Assembly: GCA_034433995.1 (NCBI GenBank)
Contig: DAOTZU010000320.1
Location: 1-7,104, forward strand
From: DAOTZU01 sp034433995
GTDB taxonomy: Bacteria; Chloroflexota; Anaerolineae; UBA1429
Length of the DNA: 7,104 bases
Direction of reading: 5' to 3'
Each line of letters opens with the position of its first letter. Positions within the stretch are counted from its first letter, which is position 1. The notes beneath the pieces are model-generated. The model was not told the origin of the DNA, made no database searches, and was given only the letters and a program-made list of their open reading frames with translations. Below, in pieces: positions 3,887-7,104 of this stretch. A program made the translations under genes and the position numbers.

Positions 3887-5377
3887 TCAAGATTTAGGAT
3901 TTCCCGAGGCAGGCACCTTGGCGAGCACCTGTGCCCGATTCCGCCTGCCAGCCAGATACAGTCCGAAGGAGAGGACGGCCAGAAAAGCCACCACATAGAC
4001 CAAGATCAACCAAGCGCTGGCCCCGTTCACCCAGGCACCATAGATCAGCCCGGCCAGGGTGCTGAACAGGGCCACCCAAGCCACATAGACCCAGGCCTTG
4101 AGCTTGCCGATGATGCTGGCCGTGATCAGGATGCTCTGCAAGCTCAGCTCAGGGTCGGCCATGAGGTAGGCCAAGAGCGGGCCGCGATGCATCCCCAGGC
4201 TCAGGAAGAGGTTGGCGATGGGCACCTCCACCAGGGTGGGGAAGTACATGAACACGCCGAACAGCACGCCCACGATATTGCCCAGGAAGGTGTTGCGGCC
4301 GGCGATGGCCTCGATCCATTCCGGCTTGATCAAGGGCCGCAGGACGCCCACGACAAAGACGCCGACGATGAGCAAGGGAAAGATCTGCTTGACAAAGCGC
4401 CAGGTCTCCCAAAGGAACTCTTGGATCTCGTAGGCCTCAAAATATCTGCGCGCCACGTACCACAGGGCGGCCAGCACCACGATCACGCCAAAAAGCTTGC
4501 CCGTCAGCAGGATATCCAGCCCACCGGCGTGAGGCACCATCTTGGCGGCGGCGACCACCAGGGTGAGGGCGATGAGGCCCAAGGAGGCCCATGTCCAGCG
4601 GTTATAGCCCTCGTCCACCTTGTTCAACCCCCGCCAGGCCGCCAGGGCGATGAGGATGAGCAGGCCGATGAGGATGGCCCCTTGGGCGGTCACCCCCTCC
4701 TCACCGCGGCTGGGATCAAAGGGCACCCAGCGGTAGAGGGTCTCTTGGAAGCGATCCATCCCCGCGATGGGCAAAGTGATGCGGGCATAGCTATTGGTAA
4801 AGAGGCCCACTTGCAGCGTGCCGACGATGAGCAACGCCAAGAGCAATCCCAGGAAGAGCCACACCCTGCCGGGGACCCGCGCCTGGCTGCCAAAACCCTC
4901 GTTGTTGGTGGCCTCGTCGTGGGCGGCATCATCGCGCCCAAAGAGGATGGCCATGATGAGGCCGATGCCGATGCCAAAGACGATGGAGAGCACCAGGCGC
5001 GCCACGGCGATATCCATGCCGATGGCCACGCCGGTGTAAGAGAGGGCCAGGATGTTGATGGCCGGGCCGACAAAGAGGAAGGTGATGGCCGGGCCCAACC
5101 CGGCCCCCTTTTTATAGATGCCGGCAAAGAGGGGCAAGATCGTGCAGGAGCAGACGGCCAAGACAAAGCCCCCCACCGCCGCCGCAGGGTAAGAGATGAA
5201 CTTGGGAGCGTTGCGCCCCAAGTAGCGGGTGACGGCCTCCTTGGGTACCAGGGCCGTCAGCCCGCCGGCGATGAAAAAGGCCGGCAGCAGACAGAGCAGC
5301 ACGTGGGCTGCCAAATAGGCGGCCAGGTTGCCCAGGCCGCTTTGCAGAAGGCGTAACGCGTAATCCGCGATGTGCAT
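3887..5377 (-). CDS. DUF318/ArsP-type inner-membrane permease
   Basis: A 496-residue polytopic membrane protein with roughly ten to twelve hydrophobic segments. The family hallmark is AVCSCTILPLFAGIYKKGAG (C76, C78) followed by GPAITFLFVGPAINI at 95-109, the first half of the DUF318/ArsP_1 repeat. The second half carries GNIVGVLFGVFMYFPTLVEVPIANLFL near 366-392 and AYLMADPELSLQSILI, but without a matching cysteine pair. A hydrophilic linker near 148-170 and a more divergent segment near 195-235 separate the halves. Family members include ArsP, which exports trivalent organoarsenicals, and many uncharacterised permeases next to small thioredoxins. The paired cysteines suggest movement of a thiophilic substrate: metalloid, mercury or sulfur species. 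The ATG at 5377 follows GGAGGA six bases upstream. It is the first gene after the terminator-like element at 5438-5500 and is likely controlled by the adjacent ArsR protein. Confidence 0.9.
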   Translation of the reverse strand: MHIADYALRLLQSGLGNLAAYLAAHVLLCLLPAFFIAGGLTALVPKEAVTRYLGRNAPKFISYPAAAVGGFVLAVCSCTILPLFAGIYKKGAGLGPAITFLFVGPAINILALSYTGVAIGMDIAVARLVLSIVFGIGIGLIMAILFGRDDAAHDEATNNEGFGSQARVPGRVWLFLGLLLALLIVGTLQVGLFTNSYARITLPIAGMDRFQETLYRWVPFDPSRGEEGVTAQGAILIGLLILIALAAWRGLNKVDEGYNRWTWASLGLIALTLVVAAAKMVPHAGGLDILLTGKLFGVIVVLAALWYVARRYFEAYEIQEFLWETWRFVKQIFPLLIVGVFVVGVLRPLIKPEWIEAIAGRNTFLGNIVGVLFGVFMYFPTLVEVPIANLFLSLGMHRGPLLAYLMADPELSLQSILITASIIGKLKAWVYVAWVALFSTLAGLIYGAWVNGASAWLILVYVVAFLAVLSFGLYLAGRRNRAQVLAKVPASGNPKS

Positions 5378-5410
5378 GGTTCATCCTCCATAGGATGTAT
5401 AGTACAAGGT

Positions 5411-5426
5411 ATTCAGAAAATCGCAT
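5411..5426. promoter_or_regulatory. Degenerate second operator upstream of the permease
   Basis: ATTC-N8-GCAT at this position matches ATTC-N8-GAAT at seven of eight fixed bases, and read along the same axis it agrees with the repressor-gene operator (5868-5883, minus-strand reading) at 12 of 16 bases. It lies 33 bases upstream of the permease ATG. A poor -10-like TATACA (5396-5401, minus strand) lies between, so the site could overlap a weak internal promoter. This is inference from the motif. Confidence 0.4.
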
Positions 5427-5437
5427 GTATTACGGGC

Positions 5438-5490
5438 AAAAAAATGGCCAAGAAGAGGCTCGTGCCCTGGACGAACCTACCTTCTTGGCC
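5438..5490 (-). terminator. Intrinsic terminator after the repressor gene
   Basis: On the minus strand GGCCAAGAAG (5490-5481) pairs perfectly with CTTCTTGGCC (5455-5446) and is followed by A and seven T (5445-5438). The stem begins on the last base of the repressor's TAG stop. It separates the repressor gene from the permease gene in the same direction, so downstream expression needs read-through or an internal promoter. A second pairing, 5493-5500 with 5461-5468, interleaves with this stem (see findings). Confidence 0.85.
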
Positions 5491-5855
5491 TAAGGGCACG
5501 TTTTATCCCGGTTGCATTTGGGACAATGGCATCCGCTGATGGGGGCTGAGGGAATGACCACGCCGGGCACCTCCACCCCCTTTTTCTCCAAGATGCGCCG
5601 CGCCAGGGCGAGCAAGGTGCCAAGCTCGCCATCGGCCGGACGATAGAAGACGAGCAACCCCTCTTTGCGGTCCAACACCAAACCTGCCTTGCGCAGGACC
5701 ATCATCTGTTGTGAAATATACGATTGGCGCTGCCCCAAGAGGGCCATCAGATGGCAGACACACGCCTCCTCTTGGACGAGGATCTCCAGAATTTGTAGGC
5801 GCACCGGGTGTGCCAGCGCTTTAAAGAGCTCAACCAGAGGCTGTTGAACGTCCAT
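5490..5855 (-). CDS. ArsR/SmtB-family transcriptional repressor
   Basis: A 121-residue winged-helix regulator: FKALAHPVRLQILEIL at 11-26, the CVC element ACVCHLMALLG (C32, C34) in the region of the ArsR metal-site helix, recognition helix QSYISQQMMVLRKAGLV at 44-60, wing RKEGLLVFYRP at 63-73, a dimerisation helix, then a cysteine-rich end GCHCPKCNRDKTCP (C109, C111, C114, C120). Thiols near the DNA-binding helices plus C-terminal thiols fit either an As/Hg/Cd-type sensor or a persulfide sensor of the SqrR/BigR/sHdrR kind. The frame remains open to 5969, but that extension runs through the promoter and operator; the ATG at 5855 with GAGGTG is chosen. The operator at 5868-5883 implies autoregulation, and it probably controls the whole downstream cluster. 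The exact inducer cannot be told from sequence. Confidence 0.9.
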   Translation of the reverse strand: MDVQQPLVELFKALAHPVRLQILEILVQEEACVCHLMALLGQRQSYISQQMMVLRKAGLVLDRKEGLLVFYRPADGELGTLLALARRILEKKGVEVPGVVIPSAPISGCHCPKCNRDKTCP

Positions 5856-5867
5856 AGGGTGCACCTC

Positions 5868-5883
5868 ATTCAATTTCTTGAAT
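5868..5883. promoter_or_regulatory. Repressor operator, ATTC-N8-GAAT palindrome
   Basis: ATTCAA (5868-5873), a 4-base spacer and TTGAAT (5878-5883) form a perfect dyad directly downstream of the -10 box and over the expected transcription start. A dimer bound here would block initiation. The pattern ATTC-N8-GAAT is, from memory, the element reported for the sulfide/persulfide-responsive repressor SqrR. Confidence 0.7.
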
Positions 5884-5911
5884 ATTATAGCCCAAGACCA
5901 GAGATTGTCAA
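5884..5911 (-). promoter_or_regulatory. Consensus sigma70 promoter of the repressor gene
   Basis: On the minus strand TTGACA (5911-5906) and TATAAT (5889-5884) are both perfect consensus hexamers, separated by 16 bases. Expected initiation is near 5877, giving a leader of about 20 bases to the ATG at 5855. The A/T-rich pocket stands out against the GC-rich surroundings. The overlapping operator implies a strong but repressed promoter. Confidence 0.88.
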
Positions 5912-6018
5912 ATGCAACCGTGTCCTTTGCGCCACAAGTTTCCGTGCCATCATCATTACCTTCCTCCACATTGCAATCCTAGACCCGCTTGGAGCGCCTC
6001 AATGCGTCCGGCGGCCCT

Positions 6019-6047
6019 TTGGCGGCCCGGGCCAACGGTGGTATCAT
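6019..6047 (+). promoter_or_regulatory. Candidate leaderless promoter of mtaB
   Basis: TTGGCG (6019-6024) and TATCAT (6042-6047) match the sigma70 hexamers at 4/6 and 5/6 with an ideal 17-base spacer. The predicted start falls at or beside the ATG at 6054, and no good Shine-Dalgarno lies upstream of that ATG, so a leaderless transcript is plausible. The spacer contains the palindrome GGCCCGGGCC (6024-6033), whose role is unknown. Confidence 0.5.
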
Positions 6048-6053
6048 CGCGGC

Positions 6054-7104
6054 ATGATGGCGTTTTATCTGACCGCGTTGGGCTGCAAACTGAATCAGGC
6101 TGAGGTGGAGAGCCTGGCCCGGCGCATCGTCGCCCGTGGGTACGCTGTGGTGCGGGATCCGCGCCAGGCCACGTGGGCCATCGTCAACACCTGCACCGTG
6201 ACCCACGTGGCCGCGCGCAAGTCGCGCCAGGTGTTGCGCCAACTGCGCCAGGCGAACCCCGGTTTGCGCTTGGCGGTGATCGGCTGCTATGGCACCATGG
6301 CCGCCGAGGAGGCACGGACCATCGCGGGCGTGGAGCTGGTGGTGCCCAACGCCGAAAAAGACCAGGTGCTCGAGCGCATCCTGGCCCTCACGCCAGGGCC
6401 GCCGGCCCTCGATGCCGGTGCTCTCCCACCGCTTGCCTTGGGCCATACACGGGCCTTTATCAAGATCCAGGATGGCTGCGAGAACCGTTGCGCCTACTGC
6501 ATCGTTACCTTGGCCCGGGGGCCGCTGCGCAGCCGCCCCGTGGAGGAGGTGCTGGAGGAGATCGGCCAGCGGCTGGCAGAGGGCTACCAAGAGGTGGTGC
6601 TGACGGGCGTCAACATCGGCGCGTACGGCCGCGATGGGGGCGCAACCTCCCTGGCCGGCCTGGTGCGGGCCATCCTCCAGCGCCAAGCGCCCCGTCGCCT
6701 GCGCCTTTCCTCCATCGAACCGTGGGACCTCACCGAGGAGCTTTTGGCGCTTTGGCCCCACCCATGCCTCTGCCGGCATCTACATCTGCCCTTGCAGAGC
6801 GGCTGCGATGCCACCTTGCGGCGCATGGGCCGCAGGTACACCTGCGCCGAGTTCGCCGCCTTGGTGGCGCGGGCACGGGAGCGCATTCCGGAGCTGGCCC
6901 TCACCACCGATGTCATCGTCGGCTTCCCCGGCGAGACAGAGCAAGAGTTCCGCCAGACCGTGGCCTTCATCGCCCAGCAACGGTTCTCCCGCCTTCACGT
7001 GTTCAAGTCCTCTCGACGCCCCGGCACCCCCGCCGCCGAGATGCCCCACCAGGTGCCGCCCCAGGTAGCCGAGGAGCGCAGCGACCGCCTTTTGGCCCTG
7101 GGGC
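6054..7104 (+). CDS. mtaB: tRNA t6A37 methylthiotransferase MtaB (partial, C-terminus cut)
   Basis: The frame is open from ATG at 6054 to the window end (350 codons, no stop). This is the MiaB-like radical-SAM methylthiotransferase family that converts t6A37 to ms2t6A37 in ANN-decoding tRNAs. The N-terminal cluster domain has LGCKLNQAE (C11), VNTCTVT (C47) and IGCY (C78). The radical-SAM motif is DGCENRCAYC (C142, C146, C149), then LARGPLRSRP, LTGVNIG, the LPLQSGCDATLRRMGR segment at 245-260 and TTDVIVGFPGET at 284-295. The LGCKxNQxE start and the CENRCxYC loop fit MtaB rather than MiaB or RimO. About 70-100 residues, including the TRAM domain, should lie beyond the edge. A second ATG at 6057 is an alternative start. 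It is divergent from the repressor gene across 198 bases and is probably a housekeeping gene unrelated to the minus-strand cluster, although it too is an iron-sulfur/sulfur enzyme. Confidence 0.92.
   Translation, partial: MMAFYLTALGCKLNQAEVESLARRIVARGYAVVRDPRQATWAIVNTCTVTHVAARKSRQVLRQLRQANPGLRLAVIGCYGTMAAEEARTIAGVELVVPNAEKDQVLERILALTPGPPALDAGALPPLALGHTRAFIKIQDGCENRCAYCIVTLARGPLRSRPVEEVLEEIGQRLAEGYQEVVLTGVNIGAYGRDGGATSLAGLVRAILQRQAPRRLRLSSIEPWDLTEELLALWPHPCLCRHLHLPLQSGCDATLRRMGRRYTCAEFAALVARARERIPELALTTDVIVGFPGETEQEFRQTVAFIAQQRFSRLHVFKSSRRPGTPAAEMPHQVPPQVAEERSDRLLALG

Noticed and set aside
3482..5356. 624-codon plus-strand open frame
   Set aside because: It is antisense to the permease and DGC genes, has a biased Asp/Gln/His/Gly composition with no domain, and the minus-strand frames carry clear family motifs and ribosome sites.
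5856..5969. 38-residue N-terminal extension of the ArsR protein
   Set aside because: It would translate through the consensus promoter and operator; ATG at 5855 has a ribosome site and gives the usual family length.
5979..6779. 266-codon minus-strand open frame
   Set aside because: It lies opposite mtaB, whose radical-SAM motifs are unmistakable.
1..7104. CRISPR array, insertion sequence, tRNA or rRNA gene
   Set aside because: No regularly spaced direct repeats, transposase-like frame, terminal inverted repeats around a gene, or tRNA/rRNA-like sequence was found.

Overview
The window is GC-rich bacterial DNA. It is almost filled by one long minus-strand gene run, read from about 5855 down past position 1, plus a divergent plus-strand tRNA-modification gene at the right edge. 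The taxon cannot be fixed from the sequence. The GC content, the odd-length palindromic spacer repeat at 110-142 and the gene families would fit a Chloroflexota-type (Anaerolineae-like) anaerobe or facultative anaerobe; that is an inference.

Layout, in transcription order on the minus strand: an ArsR-family repressor (5490-5855) with a near-perfect sigma70 promoter and an ATTC-N8-GAAT operator. Next come an intrinsic terminator with an interleaved competing pairing (5438-5500), a second degenerate operator (5411-5426) and a DUF318/ArsP-type permease with a CSC motif (3887-5377). Then follow a DGC-domain cysteine protein (3479-3862), a CPKC thioredoxin-like protein (3222-3464), a second DGC protein with a Cys/Gly tail (2788-3219), a 45-residue Cys-rich mini-protein (2629-2766) and a free-standing HdrA N-terminal-type domain (2128-2499). 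The run continues with a ferredoxin with altered cluster ligands (1813-2121), a 48-residue charged small protein (1575-1721), a canonical-cysteine ferredoxin of the same family (1141-1464), a GcvH-like lipoyl carrier (598-1050), an OsmC-family protein lacking its second cysteine (148-582), and the first 28 codons of a DUF59/MIP18 (SufT/PaaD-like) protein at the left edge (1-85). On the plus strand, mtaB (6054 to the window end) starts from what looks like a leaderless promoter.

Taken together, the thirteen minus-strand genes look like a dedicated thiol/iron-sulfur relay under a thiol or metal(loid) sensor. They supply a membrane permease with paired cysteines, small cysteine shuttles (thioredoxin-like, two DGC proteins, a mini-protein), electron-transfer modules (two ferredoxins and an Hdr-type FeS domain), a lipoyl swinging arm with no glycine-cleavage partners, an OsmC protein and an FeS-maturation factor. 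A sulfur/persulfide-handling role is my preferred reading. The reasons are the lipoyl carrier plus Hdr-like domain, reminiscent of sHdr-LbpA sulfur oxidation, and the SqrR-like operator. Export or reduction of a soft metalloid (As, Hg, Se) is the main alternative. No HdrB, HdrC, TusA, rhodanese, ArsM, ArsC or glycine-cleavage P/T/L gene is visible in the window, so this would be a reduced or distinct system rather than a known one. No mobile element, CRISPR array, rRNA or tRNA gene was seen.
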